DNA of 64,000 nucleotides, taken from Fratercula arctica (taxonomy: Eukaryota; Chordata; Aves; Charadriiformes; Alcidae). Shown one piece after another: positions 44,261 through 58,268 of this stretch. Position 1 is the first letter of the stretch, and each line of letters begins with the position of its first letter. Location of the stretch: the NCBI GenBank assembly GCA_947846985.1, contig CANTUZ010000025.1, positions 15,808,100 through 15,872,099 of the forward strand, written 5' to 3'. The notes beneath the pieces are model-generated. The model was not told the DNA's origin. It searched no databases and saw nothing but the letters and a program-made list of their open reading frames with translations. Both the position numbers and the translations under genes were made by a program.

Positions 44261-47200
44261 GAAAACTACTTCCCACAGAAGGTGTGTAAGGCCTATGTGT
44301 TGTTAATCACACCCATCTGGAGCTGTTATGAAAGGATAAGGAAAAGGCGGGCGTGCAGAGATAGAGAAATACAGGTAGTGCATACACATGTAGAGCTTGG
44401 AAGGCACATGAGACTGGGGTTTGTCTCAGTGCAAGAGCTGCAAAGAGCAAGTGTGGATGATGAGACAAGAGCTGGAGATTGAGAGGCCTCTTACAGTCAC
44501 ACAGCTCAGTCAGACCAGGGCTGCTGACACTGTGATCCCTCCCATAGAGTAGCCATCACGTTCCCTCTCCGGGCAAACTCTGCAAGTGCCTGGTCTGAAC
44601 TGATCTCTTCCCTCCTGCCTTATTGGGGCTGACGCGTCCTCCAGTCCAACACCACCTGAATACCAGATGCTGGAAAACCCTTGCATTCTTTATAAGATGC
44701 TCCAGGGGTAGCTAGCAGTATGTCATGTCTCTGCAGGCATTATGAGAAAAGAAGCAGAGACACAGGTGATTACAAATAGATTCAGAGATATAACTTTCCA
44801 TCCAATTCCATCAGCCCTGGCCCTCTTTAATATTTAGCTATTTCTCCATAAACTAAAGCAACAGCAAAGTCTCTCCTGCTGAGTCTTTAAAATATACCTG
44901 TATACATTATATACAGATCGCTCCTTATTTCTTTCCCTCCTTATATCATTAAACTGGTGTTGTGTCTACTGCTCTGTAAATGTGTAAATGGCAGATTCTC
45001 TTACCGATAGTGGAAAAGCTTGAATAGTGTGGTTTTGCTGCAGATGAAGGAAGGGAGAGGGAAGAGGAGGACTATCTGCATGTCTATTGGTTGATGCATA
45101 TGTGGTTGGGGTGTTAAAGCAGAAACTATTTCCTCAGAGTCTTGGAGGTATGTTCCTTGACAGGCTCCTACATCTATGAAAATGTTTATGTGTTTAAATT
45201 CTTCTTTAGGACCCTAATCTTCCTTCCTTAGAAGTTAGGTACCTTGATGTCTTTGCAAATCACACAAGTTTCTCCGTTCCCAGTCTGTTAATCTTTATAC
45301 ATGGGGTCTTATCATGAGTCAGGGGTACAGAAATGCCTGAGGAGCACACAAATGTACAGAGAGATGCTAAGGCACATCACAAGAGCAATAGCCTGTGCAC
45401 AGCATTGTTACTGCGCAATATGCCTATCACAGGAGCTCCTCCAAGCAAGGAGTCACGCTGGGAGGCACACCACCTTGCACTGGTTCTGTGGCACATCACA
45501 CAGACACAGACACACACACCAGGGTCCACAGTAGGTGAGTCTACCACAGAGCACATGGGCGCACTGAGTAGAAAAGGATTTGTGGCACTTTAGTGTACAG
45601 ACATAATGTTGCATGCAACAAGAGAGGACCCATTGCAAGTGATATGGATGAGTCACTTGGGCAGTGACTGAGAATGGATTTGTCAACCTTTTGGGAGTCT
45701 TGGCATGGCTCTACTTCATAAAGACTGCAGGACCCTCCTAAATCAAGGGGATATTGCCTATACACCTGGGATGCTGTAATTCCGTATGTGTAGATATGTA
45801 TATCTAATGGAGAGAGAACAGCATACAGATAAAAGCTTCCTAAATAATTAAGTCCACAATAAGCTATCAGTCAATACAGGAAACCATACCTGTTCAGCCT
45901 CCTTGGGAGAGACATACTCAAAACCCATCTGTTCAATGATCTAAAAGGTAATGCTTAGAAGAAGTATTAAGAAACAAATGAAGCACAGAGTGATGCTTGC
46001 CTGCATTAATCCACTCCAAGGTTCTGGCAATCACTAAACCAAAGGGCTTCCAAAACCTTTTCTGTCTAAGGTGTCCCAGAAAGCAAAATGCTTCTTGGGA
46101 GATCATCAGGAAACACTGCTTACACATTTTAAGCTTCATAGCACTTATTTTTTAACCTTTGAGCATGGACTAAAGCTTGGATTTAAAATTGTACCTAAAG
46201 TAGGCTTGATTTGTCCATGCAAGTATATACTCAAGGTCATGACAGAGCTTCTACTAAAAGCCTATGGTGGGCAAAGAAAGTGAAGTGCATTCAGGTGGTA
46301 GAAAGAGGTTTTGCAGAGGGAGGTATTTTAAAGAGAAGCTGGAAGAAGCCACTCTGTCCTGGGGCCAAATTCTGAGGCCAGAGGGACTCTCACTTCACCT
46401 GCACTCTGATGGTGCATTTCCACTTCTAGGAGACTTTCCTAATATTCCACATTTGCCTGTTCATTATGGTAGCTCTGGCTATAATTAAGCTCTTCCTTTA
46501 ACAAGATACCATATCCAGCCTGCAAGAAATGTTCATCAAGGATTTCTATCTGTGTTAGGGGACATTTCCATTCACTTTGACTCCTGCCTCACCCCATTCC
46601 CTCTGGACAAGAGGTGTCTTTCAGCAACCTTCAGTGTATTCACAAGGAGACTTCATCTTCCTCTGGCTAGATGTACTTTTAGCCTCGTGGCAGCTGGGAA
46701 CCATGAAAATTGCAGGGGCTGGGGTTGTTTCTGGGACTGGTGTTGAGGCAGAAGCCTGATGTTGGCCAGAGGAGAGCTGTGTGCCAGGTGGTTTCGTGGT
46801 TTAACCCCTTCACATGCTCAATCACCAAGTGTTTGCAAAACCTTTCAGACCAAGCAGCCTCTGACACTGCTCTTCCGAAATCTGTTTTTCTGGTACAGGC
46901 AAAGCTGAGCAGCAGCCTTACTAACAGTAGTTTTCTAGGCATAGACTGCCTGGTTGCAGTTGGGAAGGTGTCCAGGGATGCTGGAGGAGCGCAAATAGGA
47001 CAACTATTATCCCTTTCCCCTGGAAACCAAATATGCTCATCCTTGTCTTAGCCTTGTCTATCATGTAGTTGACAGTAATGCTCCCAAAGGCTTGCATTCA
47101 CAATACCTGACCCTCAGCTGGGGACAAAAACAAACAACAGAATAACTTCACTGACTTCAACAGACCTGTGCCATTTTACGCCAAATGAGCATCTACGTCA

Positions 47201-48826
47201 AAGCATCTTAGGGTAGCTTGAGAGGCTGGAAAATCATGAACTCTAATTTTGTCTGAATAGTTCACTGTCCTAAGAGAAAGGCTGAATGTCATTTTCTTCA
47301 GAGTCAGGATATTTACTCATTTCCAAGGATAAGCAGTACTGTCTGTATCAGGACAAGTGCATCACACTGTAGCATTGTCATCCATTGTAAGAGACATGGA
47401 TCTTATTGCTTTGACCAGGGTGGGTTAGACAGTAAGACAGTAGGCTATGTGTTAGTATCCCAGGCTATATGATGGGAGTTATACTCAGTGCCCACATGGC
47501 CTATATGTGCATGCCCCTGTTTCTGTGTGTGTAGAGGCTTCCTCTCTGGAAAGGCAGTGCTCCTCATACCCAGTGGAGAGGAGGAGTAATAAGGAGAGAG
47601 AGAAACAAAGGGCCAGGTAAATAAATTGTGCTTCTAACTCCATTGCCAAATGGCTATAGGCCTAATCTGCCTCTCTTCTTCTAACAATCTGCAATTCTTT
47701 GCTCCTGCACTTTTTATACTGTTTTCATAAATTTCTTAAGGCTTTTTTGGATCTATTTATAGTTTTGGTCCCCACAATATTTTGTGGCAAAGAGTTCGTC
47801 CAGTAAAATATACGTTGCATAAATAAACAAACAAAAATTCTTACTTTCATTTCAAACTTGTTCCCAGATAGTTTAACTTTTTTTTTTTAATACAATAAGT
47901 GACTGTTAACTGTCCGTTTAAAAATCCCTTTGACATTTCATTCATGTTTTTTATATACATCAATTTGATTTCCACTCTGTTGTCTCATTTCAGCTAGGGT
48001 ATCTAGACTGTTTCATCTTCCCCATCCTACAGAAACTATTCCTTCCCTCTGATCTTTACAGATGTCCTTTTCTCTGCCCTTTCTAGTTCTACTTTATTCT
48101 TCTTCTAGCTTTCTAGTAAATTCTATGCACCATGATAGGAGACAGAGCCAAACTCATTGAAGGATCGGGACTTTGGAATATAATTTTGTTGTCTTTTTAA
48201 TTCTATTAAAGGACTCTCTGCTCATAGTTCACCTTCCAGAAGGAGAGGGAAAAAATAACAAAAAGATTTGTGTTTTATTTTTGTTTTTAATTAATTATTT
48301 AAAAGCAAAAAATAACAAACCAAAAAACAAAAACCACCCAAAAATCTAACCCCAAATTCTGTCTTGGATGGATGGGTGATTTTGCTGTCAGGCTAAAGCT
48401 GAACGCACAGCTCCAGGGCATCACTCCAATATTTCAGTTCTTCAGCTAGGTGATACTTCTCCAGTGTTTGCACAAGAGATGCAACACAGAGCGGGGGAAG
48501 GAGGGGTGGAGAGGGAAGAGTCTGTCAACAAGAGGCCCCATGCTAATTTTCTCCTTAAAGACGGGGCCCTTTTGGAAACCTGTTTTAATATTCATGGTCT
48601 TTAGGTAAATAGTGTCTGAGTCAGGCTGTCAGTTTCTGCAAATCTGGCTGTCTTGCTGAAGCTACTGCACATTTATCAGTGAGTAAACAGTGACAGGAGT
48701 AGGGGGATTAGAGAATTAAATTAGTGTGTAACCACTCTCCTTCTCAAGTTTTTGGCATTGCCTCATGTGTATTTTGTTCCAAGAAGTTTTTTGTGTTTTT
48801 TTTTATAAATCTCTGTCTCTCTCTTC

Positions 48827-48832
48827 CTCTCC
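48827..48832. repeat. target-site duplication (left copy) of the solo LTR
   Basis: CTCTCC directly before the LTR's TG; identical to 49244-49249. Confidence 0.92.
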
Positions 48833-49243
48833 TGTGGAGATAGAGAGTAGCGTAGGGAATCTGTTTGGCCTTGATGAGACAAAGCTGTACCCATGAGAGG
48901 CGCCTTGAGAGAAAAGATAAGCAAGCGCCAGGAGATATCAGCAAGGAAAGGAATGTGAAAAGCAAAGCTGCTGCTCCACGTGAACAGTCCGAGACAACCA
49001 GTTAGAAGACACTGAGAAGCGCGTGGCAATCGACCTTCAACCTATCATCAGGATGCTGCCTGCGCGTGGACAGCTCGTGAAAATAGCATGCAGCCAATCA
49101 GTAGGAGTTAGAGCGCGTGAACAGATAGCATAATACTATAAATGTAACGATTAAGCTGAATAAAGTTGGAATTGACTTGCATCATATTGGTGCGTTCGTC
49201 TTTCCCTGTGCCCGCACGACTGAGAGTCGGTTTTGATCCAGCA
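48833..49243 (+). repeat. solo LTR of the provirus family (411 bp)
   Basis: Plus-strand TGTGGAGATAGAGAG...GATCCAGCA, same family and nearly the same sequence as the proviral LTRs (26949-27359 and 31757-32160), flanked by a perfect CTCTCC duplication. Promoter elements are retained: CCAAT (49094-49098), TATAAA (49137-49142) and AATAAA (49159-49164). It arose by LTR-LTR recombination of a separate integration. It could still act as a plus-strand promoter or poly(A) site. Confidence 0.95.
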
Positions 49244-49249
49244 CTCTCC
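49244..49249. repeat. target-site duplication (right copy) of the solo LTR
   Basis: CTCTCC directly after the LTR's CA at 49242-49243. Confidence 0.92.
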
Positions 49250-52200
49250 TTCTTGCTCACACCCCCCCATGTTATGTCCTTATCTGAAATCTCTGAGATT
49301 TTCCTCATTTTCCATTTTTTTAATTGTTTGGGTTTTTTTAAAAAATTTATTTTCCTATTGAAATTAGATCTTTAAAATAGCAACGAAGCAGGCTGTAGGG
49401 AAGGATCAGGAGATGCTTACTGACACTGGCCATCTCTGCTCTTTCCCTCCTGGTCCTTTGAAGTTTCTCTGGATGGGTTTCCCAATTGAACAGCTCTGTT
49501 CCAGTGAGAAGAGCTGGTACTTCCCATCTGCACCAGTCTTATTTTTTCCTTCTTTCTTTCCCTTCCCTACCCATTCCCTACAGGGTGTGACATAGACTCT
49601 GTCACCTGCCTTGCACTCATCAGGTTATAAGCCAAATATGCACCATGTTCTTGACATCCTTTGTTGCCATCCCCTGACACGGACACACAGACACACGGTG
49701 GTCACCCCTTCCCCTATCCCATCTGTGAAAGGAGGAGACGGTTTACTCTCTTCTGGCAGCTGAAGCCAGACCAATTGCAGAGGATGCCAATTAGGCCTCA
49801 GAGACACTAACCAGGTCATGTCCAGCAAATTTCCCACTGGCCGTTGCAGGGATGTTGGTCTTGGTATGGGTGCTGGGGGCTCCTGTGGGCACTCATGCTG
49901 TTTAAATAGTGAGAGCCCAATTAATCAGTGTCTTAAGGCACAATTAAGGAACAATTTGGGGTGTCAGCATCACAGGTAGCACTTACATTGGTCCCATAAT
50001 GTGTGTCCCTGTGCTGTAGCACAAACAGGGCACATGTTGAGCATCTTCTTCTGTTTTCCATATCAAAGCCAGTCTATTGGGAGCACCATAGACATGGCAC
50101 TGACTTACAGGCTCCCTTCCCAGCTCAGAGCAGAAAAAAAGCGGGAAAGAGAAAAGCAACTGCTTCCCCGTGTATCTCCTTGCCTTGTGTTAGGCTGATA
50201 TCCACTGGCATGTACACTGCTACAGATGGGACAACAGTATCTTGTGTCTCCAGCCTACAGAGTTTGACTTTGCGTCTGCTAGGTTCAGCTGGGTTTGCCA
50301 AGGTGGGTGGCGGGAAGCCAGTCCTGTAGCTCTTTGGATTTATTATTAATCCCCAGCTCAAATAGATGCAGACTCCTCTTACAAAACTCATGGTAAGCTT
50401 TCTCAGGCAAAGATTTCTTTACAAAGCAGAAACTCTTCCCCATTTTTGGCAGCTCTTACTTCATATTTGGGGATTGACGATGCTAGGACTGCTCTTGCAT
50501 GTAAGTCATTTGGACTAAACCCTGTAAAAGCCACTGCATATGGTAGTTTGTGTATGATCTGTCCTTTAGCTGTAAGGACTGACTCATTTTATGTTCTGTT
50601 GGAAGGCTAGGGTGGCAGATGGGGCAGTTAAATTTGCCGCTGATGGGCAGAGGAGAGAGGCTGCTGCAGGTTTCCATGGGGCCTTTGATATCCATTACAA
50701 GGGGTAGGATGGGATGAATTTCTCCATCTGCCCCCACTTACCCTATACATGTGAGCCTTTTAAAAATTGCTGGTGGATGTTTTCGTAGGGAAAGGGCATA
50801 GATGGAATAAGGAGAACACAAGGCAAATAAATAGGGTTGCTTTGGCATTTCCATCCCCATGAACACCTACCAAAGTGTTAAGAGCTGTGTAACAAGCCTC
50901 TGAACTAGACAGAAATCCCATTTTGGCAAATTTGCTATTGACCATGTGGACATCCCTGTGACATTTCCTACACCCCCTCTCCATCACTATCAATCTCCTG
51001 CAGGGCAGGTGATCACTGAGGGGGAGGAAAATCCCACAGATGGCCTGAGTTCAGAGTGTCTGTAGGAGCAAGAGGATTCTCATTTCCAGATGTCAGTGGA
51101 AGAAATAAAATAAAATAAAGTAAAATAAAAGAAGATACAGTGGAAATCACCCATGAAGCCGCCTCCCTCCACATCCTTGCTTGCACACACATTACTCTGA
51201 TAATGACATCCACCCTTGGGGGCTTTACCATTTGGAAATTCCACAGTAGATGGAGAATGCAGCTGCTGCCCCCAAGCAAGTGCCCAGGCCAAACAAATGG
51301 ATCTGCTGCCCTGGTGTAAAGGCCTCTAAGCCGTGCTTGTGCTCCCTGCCCAGGATATGCTCCTCCTCATGACACATGGCACATCTCGCTAACAGCAAAC
51401 ATGCATAGATGCCATCCAGCTGGGATGGGAACAAGAGCAGATGCTCCTATTAAAAAGACCATAAGACTGCCCCTGTGCCCTGTTCAAAGGGAAAGTCCAA
51501 AGTGGCTTGTACAAACAGAGGCTCTTTTCCTTCTGCCACCTCCTCCTCCCTGGGGTTGAGTGCAATAATCAGCCATCCCTAAAGACATTTCTGCTTAGTT
51601 TCATGCTTTGTGGGACATCGTTTATTGTCACGGGTCTTGTCTATGTGTTTGTAATGGTTGAAGCTGCTGCCAGGACTTCCCATGATGGTTGTGGTTTTTT
51701 ATTTGGTTGTTGGATCTCTGAAAATGTCCTAGTTGGGGAAGGGCGGGATTTTTTAAGTGGGGGGGTTTTCCTGCTTTTACAGATCAGTCATGGGTGCAAA
51801 TTTGAACCTCAGCTACAGGCTAAACACAGAACAAGAACTTTCCAGTGGTATCAGAAGGAAATCCTTTATTCCTTGGCACAGGGAAGTGTCTCTCCGCAGG
51901 TGTTTTGGGAGAGGGAGCTGAGATCAGGTGCATGGTGTGTCATCCCAGAAGATATCTGCATTTCTCACACGCTCCCCTGGGCTTCCTAGGGAGGGACTGT
52001 GTCAGCAAGACAGTATTTTTTCTTTCCCCATCCACTCCCATAATGGCTCTAGGGAGGAATTACAGATTCCCAAAGTTCCAGATCTCCCAAGTGAGTTGAG
52101 TATGATCTCGGAGAGTCTGTTTTCTTCTTGTTAATGACCAGCCTTGCTACACTGGGAAGGAATGAGGCTGGAGGATGCCCTGTCAGCTAGCACACATCTA

Positions 52201-55200
52201 ATCAGGATTGAACCGTGCCCTCACAAAGGCCTGAAGGTGTAGACAGCAGTCCTCCCCATGAAATTCTTATCTTTCTTCGGGTCAGGGTGAAAGAGGAGGG
52301 TAGAGGAGGAGAAAGACAGAGCACCGCTTCCCATCCTGCATATGGCATTAGCTCTTCCATCCCCTGCTTTTGGAGCAAACGGCAAAGGGATATTAAGAGC
52401 AAGACTCTTCTTTGCAAATTGGTATTTCTCTTGGAGATGGGAGGTGATAAAATCCCATCTTCCTCTCCCCTCAAAAACTTCCTCTATGCTCGTGGTTATC
52501 TGAAGGTTAACCACAGCCCAGCCAGTCAGCCGCTAAAACAAAACCAGAACAAAAAAGCCTGTGTATAGTGCTGCAACCTGAAAAACAGCCTGGGACAGTG
52601 CTGTAGCCCAGGAACATCTCTTAACGTGATGCACTTAAGAGAAAACAGACCTCTGGCATAACCAGCAATATGATTAAGGGGTTTCTTTGCTTCCAATAAT
52701 GCAATATTCCAGCCTAACACATGCAGGATTAATCAGCCTCTTCCTGTAGACTGGGAGTGGGACACGTGTGAGAAGTTACAGCCCTCATTTAAACCCAACT
52801 GCAGAGGATTTTGTGGGTCTTCTGATCGTTCTTCTCATCTGCAAAATGCCACTTTGGTGGTTTATATCAGTCATAACAGCACCACATAATGTTTTCTGAG
52901 CCCAACTGGCCCTTATTTAGGATGTAATGAAGGTGCAGTGTAATGATATCGATGTGGCTGCTGAAAAAATTAGCACTGGATTGCAATTTGCTGGAGTGGG
53001 GGCCCTGGGGAGAAGATAACGGTGGGTTAACCCTTTCCTTCTCCTCCCCCTCCTCACCCCAGCCACCGTCCAGTCCCCGGCACTCAGAGTGAGCTAATGA
53101 GAAACTTGTTTGTGATATTGTAAAGAGACTGTAAGGGGTGCCTTGACTTTTGCCTTGTCACTGTTTGGCCATGTGGATCCAAGGCCAGTTTGCAGGTGGT
53201 GCCTCTGGCTGGGTCCTCACTCAACTTCATGGGATATTTGAGAGAGCAAAACGACCATCCTTGCAAAGCAACTCCAGCTACTCAGGTTGATTGGATTAGC
53301 AGGAGCGATTGGATTAGCTGCTAATGAGTAGTTGTCACTTGAGCTGTTGCATACCTCACCACATCATTACTAAACCAACATCAACTGCCTTCTACTACCT
53401 TTACATCCTGAAGCACAGTTTAGCTAAAGCTAGTGATTTTTGGGGTGCAGGGATGACAAATGTGGTTGCAAAACTCAGTGCAACTTTAGAGGGGTGCAGA
53501 AGACTGTACAGAACTGCAGTCTGAATGAAAGCCTTAGTGAGAAAAGGTAAGCCAGAGCATGCTATTGCATGTTGTGTATTAGACATTAATATGTTCGGAA
53601 GGAGACAATGTAATACACAGGAACTAGCACATTTCCTGGAGTTCTGGAGTTTGGGGAATCCTTTGGATTTTTTTATTGGATTTCTCAAAAGCTACATGAG
53701 CTGCTTAACCTCATCTTTCCTGTAATTCAGCTCATTCTGAGGATGATTCAATTGGAAAAATAAAAAACAAAAAAATCTCTCCTCTAGCTAAAGGAGGAAA
53801 TCAGCGGGTTGTATGTGTGAATTGTCAGAAACCCTGCACACAGGCTGACACACACCCTTGTCTTTGCATAACATACAAACACCTAAATCTGGTAATTAGC
53901 ATGACATAAGATTAGGGGGAACTGTTAGGTAGATACAGTAGATATAGCTTTTTTTTTCTTCTATAACTTTTTTCTCTTTACACATTTCTAACGTGCTTTT
54001 TTTTTTTTACAGTTTCAATATATTTTTCACTCTGCCTCATTTTTCACCGTGGTAGTTTTACTCTTTTACCTCCTTTCCCCACACACTTAATCAGAACATG
54101 AACTCAATAGCTTTAGAGATTGAACTGAAATGTTCAAACCAATGATGTTTTAGTGTCTTTGAAATTAAAGAGAAAAAAAAAAAAACACAAAAGAAAATTG
54201 CCTCCACCTCCCCAGCTCATTGAGCAGGTCTGGTAGATTTTGTAGCACAACAAGCCAAAGAGCTCTTTTCCCGATATTGTTTTGAGTCATTATTTATGAG
54301 GAAAAAAGGTTGCTTTTCTTTTATTGTTTCTGTGCTGGCTCCACCCACAGAACTGGAATTACACTGTCCTCTCCTTTTCCTCACTGTGAAAGCTGCACAT
54401 AGAAAACTCTTGGATTTGTAGGTGTCCAGATGCCAAGTGATCAGGAGAAATACTAAGATAGGCAAATAGAGAGATTCCATCAACTTCTAGAAAAAAACTC
54501 TGTCCTCTGATCTCCTTTCTGAAATGAAGGACTACAGCTATAGCAAAGCATCTTGCAAGGCAAACAGGTGGCTGTGTTGGCTGGACCAAAAAGGAGCGTA
54601 GGAAGTGTTGCAAGCCTGGTTATAATTATTTTCTTGCTCTTTCCTGCTTACCCTGTTTCACTTATGTATTGTTTAGTTTTCCAACCCTCCCTCTACCTGC
54701 TCAGTCTTGCACATTTATTTGGACCTAAGATGCAGAGCGTGATAATGCATTCCTACTTACAAACACAAGGCCCCTAGAAAGTGCAGGAACTCCTCTGCGG
54801 GGATCTGGGTGCTCAGTTGCTTTGTCATTTTTGAGACGCTAATCTCTCCCACTACTTGTTAAATTAAAGGAAAAAAGTCATATTTCAGTCATCTCTTTTC
54901 CTTATCAGATTCGTGCACAAATTCCAGGTTTGCATGATTTCAATGCTGAGGAAGAGACCTTTGGTGCAAAGGGATAAGGGTTTGGACCATATCAAGGGGA
55001 GCAAGGGAGGCAAGATAAGGTCGGAGGGGGAACTGAGCATAACTGTTTCTGAAGCACTATTTGCCCAGATTAATACAATTTGTGAAATGACAATCCCTGC
55101 GGTGGCTTTGTCCCTGAAAATGTTTGCTTTTCAGATTAAGCCTAATTTGATTTTATTTTCTATTTTCTTCCACGAGAACCCTGTGTCTGCCTCTGAGTCC

Positions 55201-57902
55201 TGACGGACATGGGGACTTGGTGCTGCTGCTTCCTCACTGAGGTGGAACAGGGAGAATTGCATTTCTTTGCTTTTCCTCCTGCTGTCCTGGAAGAGAAGAG
55301 CAGATGGAGGGGGCTGGGGACAGGCCTTTTCTCACACAGATGTCAGTGGCCTTTACCATCCTTTCTAGGTTGTGGGAATTTGGAGAAAAGACTCATACCT
55401 ATTGACTCTCTTTTTACCGTATACGTACATATATACACTACATATATGTATTTAAATGAAGCACCTCTATGAAAGATAACTATATAAATATAAAAACATT
55501 TTAATCTCAGTCTGATGAAGTGAGACATGGGAATTTGTTCTTACAAAGCAGTAGCCCAAATGAGTTGTTTGAAACTGTAAGAATATTCCTATGCTCCTCT
55601 CACATATCATTGTCCTTGTAAGATGTCTCTTCCTTTCTCCCTTCCATATATAAATTTCTAGCCTGGACATACCCAATCTTGTGAAATGAGTTCATCCCTC
55701 TGTATGTATGCCTCCTATCCATTCCTATGCATTTTCTTCCACTTCATCTTTTGGGTGTCCCAAGTCTGACACACCATTTAAGACTGGTCTGTATCCCATT
55801 ATTCCTATCTTATACCCCTGGCTAGCTAGATTCATCTTAGCTCAGGTCTCTTACCATTAGGCTACCTTGCTTTCAGGCTGGAAGCCCTACAGTAGTAGAT
55901 AGTCAGAGAATTGCAGAGGATGATGGGGAAAGAAAAGCAGGGGTTGCAGCCCTAGCAAGGCTGTGCTGCTTGGTATGAATCAGGAGGGAGGAGATACATA
56001 ATAAAATTTCTAATCCTTCCCGAAGTAGATCTTTTTCTTCTAGGAAGGGCTTCAGGGACACTCATTCCTCTCGCCTTGGCTTTACCCGTGCCTGGAGGCT
56101 GATGCTGCTTCCCTGCAGCCAGCACTGTTTTGCAGAGCTGTCTCAGGGAGGGCATCATCCTGCTGTGCCAGTGAGGCCACTCACCCTGAACCTCTGCCCC
56201 AGCAAGGCTGCTGGGAGCTGGCATCCAGGGCACAGAGTTCAGAGGCAGGGAGAAGAGAGGCGGATGGTGATTTCTGCCCCATTAACTCCTCTCTCCTTGC
56301 AGTGAGGGTTTATGTAAGAGGGGATGACGTGTACCTGCCCAGGGCGCAGGATGGGGAGGATATCTGGACCCCTCTGCCCCTCAAGTGGTATTGTTTTCAG
56401 CAATGTAACCAGGTAAATGCCTTGATAGACTAGACCACATTGCCAAGATAGCATTACTAATTTGATTATGTCACTGTGACATTATTAACTCACTCAACCA
56501 TCCTTTGGATGCTTCGCTGCATCCTGAACTTGCGCTACTTTTCCTTCCCAATGACAGGCTAAGGGGCCTTTCTCCCTAATCTATTGCTCTACACGACTAC
56601 TACTTTACACAATAATTTCTCATAATACTCAGCTTTCCTAACAGCTAGCTATCTCTCTGAATTTTTCTGTTATATTTCTGCCTGTCTGCCTGCCTCTATC
56701 TTTCTCTGCCTGTCTAATCATACTTTCTTCTATAATAATTGCATAAAACATTTCTTTCTTATTTTGTAACCATATACATAGGGTATGTTCTTGAAGAATA
56801 GCCCAGCCTCTCTTTCACTCTTTTATAAAAAAAAATTAATCTCTGAATGTATCAGCATTGGATAAAAGGCAAATGCATTAACTTTCCCACTCAAAGCTGT
56901 GCTCTGTAATCTCTGAGCTGTGGAGATATACCCCGTCACTCCCCTTTCTTCTGCTTCATATATTCTTTCTGTCTTTTTTCACCAATTTCACAGTGTTGGG
57001 AGGTAGAGGGTGCAACTTTCTCCCCTCTCTTATAGTGTAGCTTATAGCCTGGTGGAAAGGAACTTTTCCCAAGAGTTTGAGTCCCTTCAAGCCAAGAAAG
57101 GCACTCAGCAGAAATCTCCTGTACAAGGGTGATCACCTCAGCCTCATAATGGCTAAGCAGATGATACCCTACCAGAAAGGTCTCCCCACGTTGCGTGTAG
57201 CAAAGGGATAGCCACTAAAGAGAAGTCTCTCAGGCAGCCTGAATCCACAGCCTCAGTAACTGTGTTGTGCCTATGTCTGCTTTCTCTTCGGGTGTAAGCT
57301 ATTATGTACCCTGGTGCAGTTTCTGAAAGCTGTGGTGTGCACACAGAAGTAAGCATCACTCAAGATAGTGAGACTCAAATGCATTTTTAAGTTTGCACAA
57401 AATCGGGACCTCAGAGTGTTCCTGGGAGGGGATTTATTCTCTAAGGCATTGTGCAGAGCTGTCTCTTTGTATCATGTGATTATCCGTGATATTGGGCTCT
57501 TAGTGTTAGAGATGCCTTCCTGTTTTAGTTATGCCAAGGAATCATTTTACTGGGATCTTGGCTCCACAGACATTTACCTTTTGATCTGTTTCTCTACTTC
57601 ACATCTATGTTTTGCAACAGCAGTAGCAATACTGTAGCAATAGGTAGTAGCATAGGGTCTGGGATTCCACATAAGGACCTGGATCTTCCTGCATTTGGGG
57701 TGAGGGGGTCACAGACTAAACAAATCACTCCATCTGTAGTAGTTCCCTATGGCTTTTCGCATTGAAGCTTGGCCTTCTGGTGTCCTGCGGTATGTTTTCC
57801 CTGTGTTTGAGTATTTATCTTCTTTTGCCCATCTTGTATTGACTCTCTAATGCCCTAGTGCCCTCGTGCCTATGGCATGAGATCTCAGTCCCTTTCCCTT
57901 AA
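49250..57902. other. unique DNA, no gene recognised
   Basis: No exon or recent transposon is recognised. Contains a (TAAAA)n run (51104-51130), poly-T runs near 53950 and 54000, poly-A near 54175 and an AT-rich 'acatatata' stretch near 55420-55450. The longest open frame (51507-51989, 160 codons) has no recognisable domain and is considered chance. Confidence 0.5.
51104..51130. repeat. (TAAAA)n simple repeat
   Basis: About five TAAAA units with one G interruption. Confidence 0.85.
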
Positions 57903-57907
57903 CAGGG

Positions 57908-58263
57908 TGTCATGGTTTGGCCTCAGACAGCAACAAAGAACCACATGCTGCTCTCTCGAGCTTCCCCAATACGGGGAAGAATTGGAAAAAAAAGGCAAAA
58001 CTCGTGGGTTGAGACAAAGGCAGTTTAACAGAACAGCAAAAGGAAACAAGAAAACAACAATAACATGGACAGAGGAATGTTCAAACACGATTACGGAACC
58101 ACCGCTCACTGACCAGACCTGGAACACCCCTACCTGCTCCAATCGGGACTTCCTGCCCCCTCCCCCAGCAGCTCAGACTGGACATGGCTCACATGGGATG
58201 GAATACCTGTATCCCTGCCGGAGCCTGCAGAAAATTAACCCTATCCCCGCTGGAACCAGGACA
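57908..58263 (-). repeat. ERVL-type solo LTR, internally deleted (356 bp)
   Basis: The plus strand starts TGTCATGGTTTGGCCTCAGACAGCAAC and ends with 'aaaattaaccctatccccgctggaaccaggaca', the ends of a common avian ERVL LTR in reverse orientation. Flanks are CAGGG (57903-57907) and CAAGG (58264-58268), a 5-bp duplication with one mismatch. It is shorter than typical members as I remember them, so an internal deletion is likely. Related to, but a different subfamily from, the LTR at 36777-37465. Confidence 0.82.
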
Positions 58264-58268
58264 CAAGG

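Larger units (their letters stand above)
42926..48826. other. unique DNA with MIR-like scraps
   Basis: No exon recognised. MIR-like fragments at 43760-43840 and 44100-44260 are listed. A CA-rich stretch lies at 45500-45525. Open frames of up to 113 codons (for example 46710-47051) show no known domain. Confidence 0.5.

Noticed and set aside
45880..45960. Possible very old CR1 tail ('gggagagacatactcaaaacccatctg...caatgatctaa')
   Set aside because: Only loose similarity to the end of CR1 ORF2 and no flanking CR1 blocks; too weak to list.
51507..51989. 160-codon open frame, the longest outside transposons
   Set aside because: No recognisable domain, no homologous pattern and overlapping alternative frames; judged a chance ORF in unique DNA.
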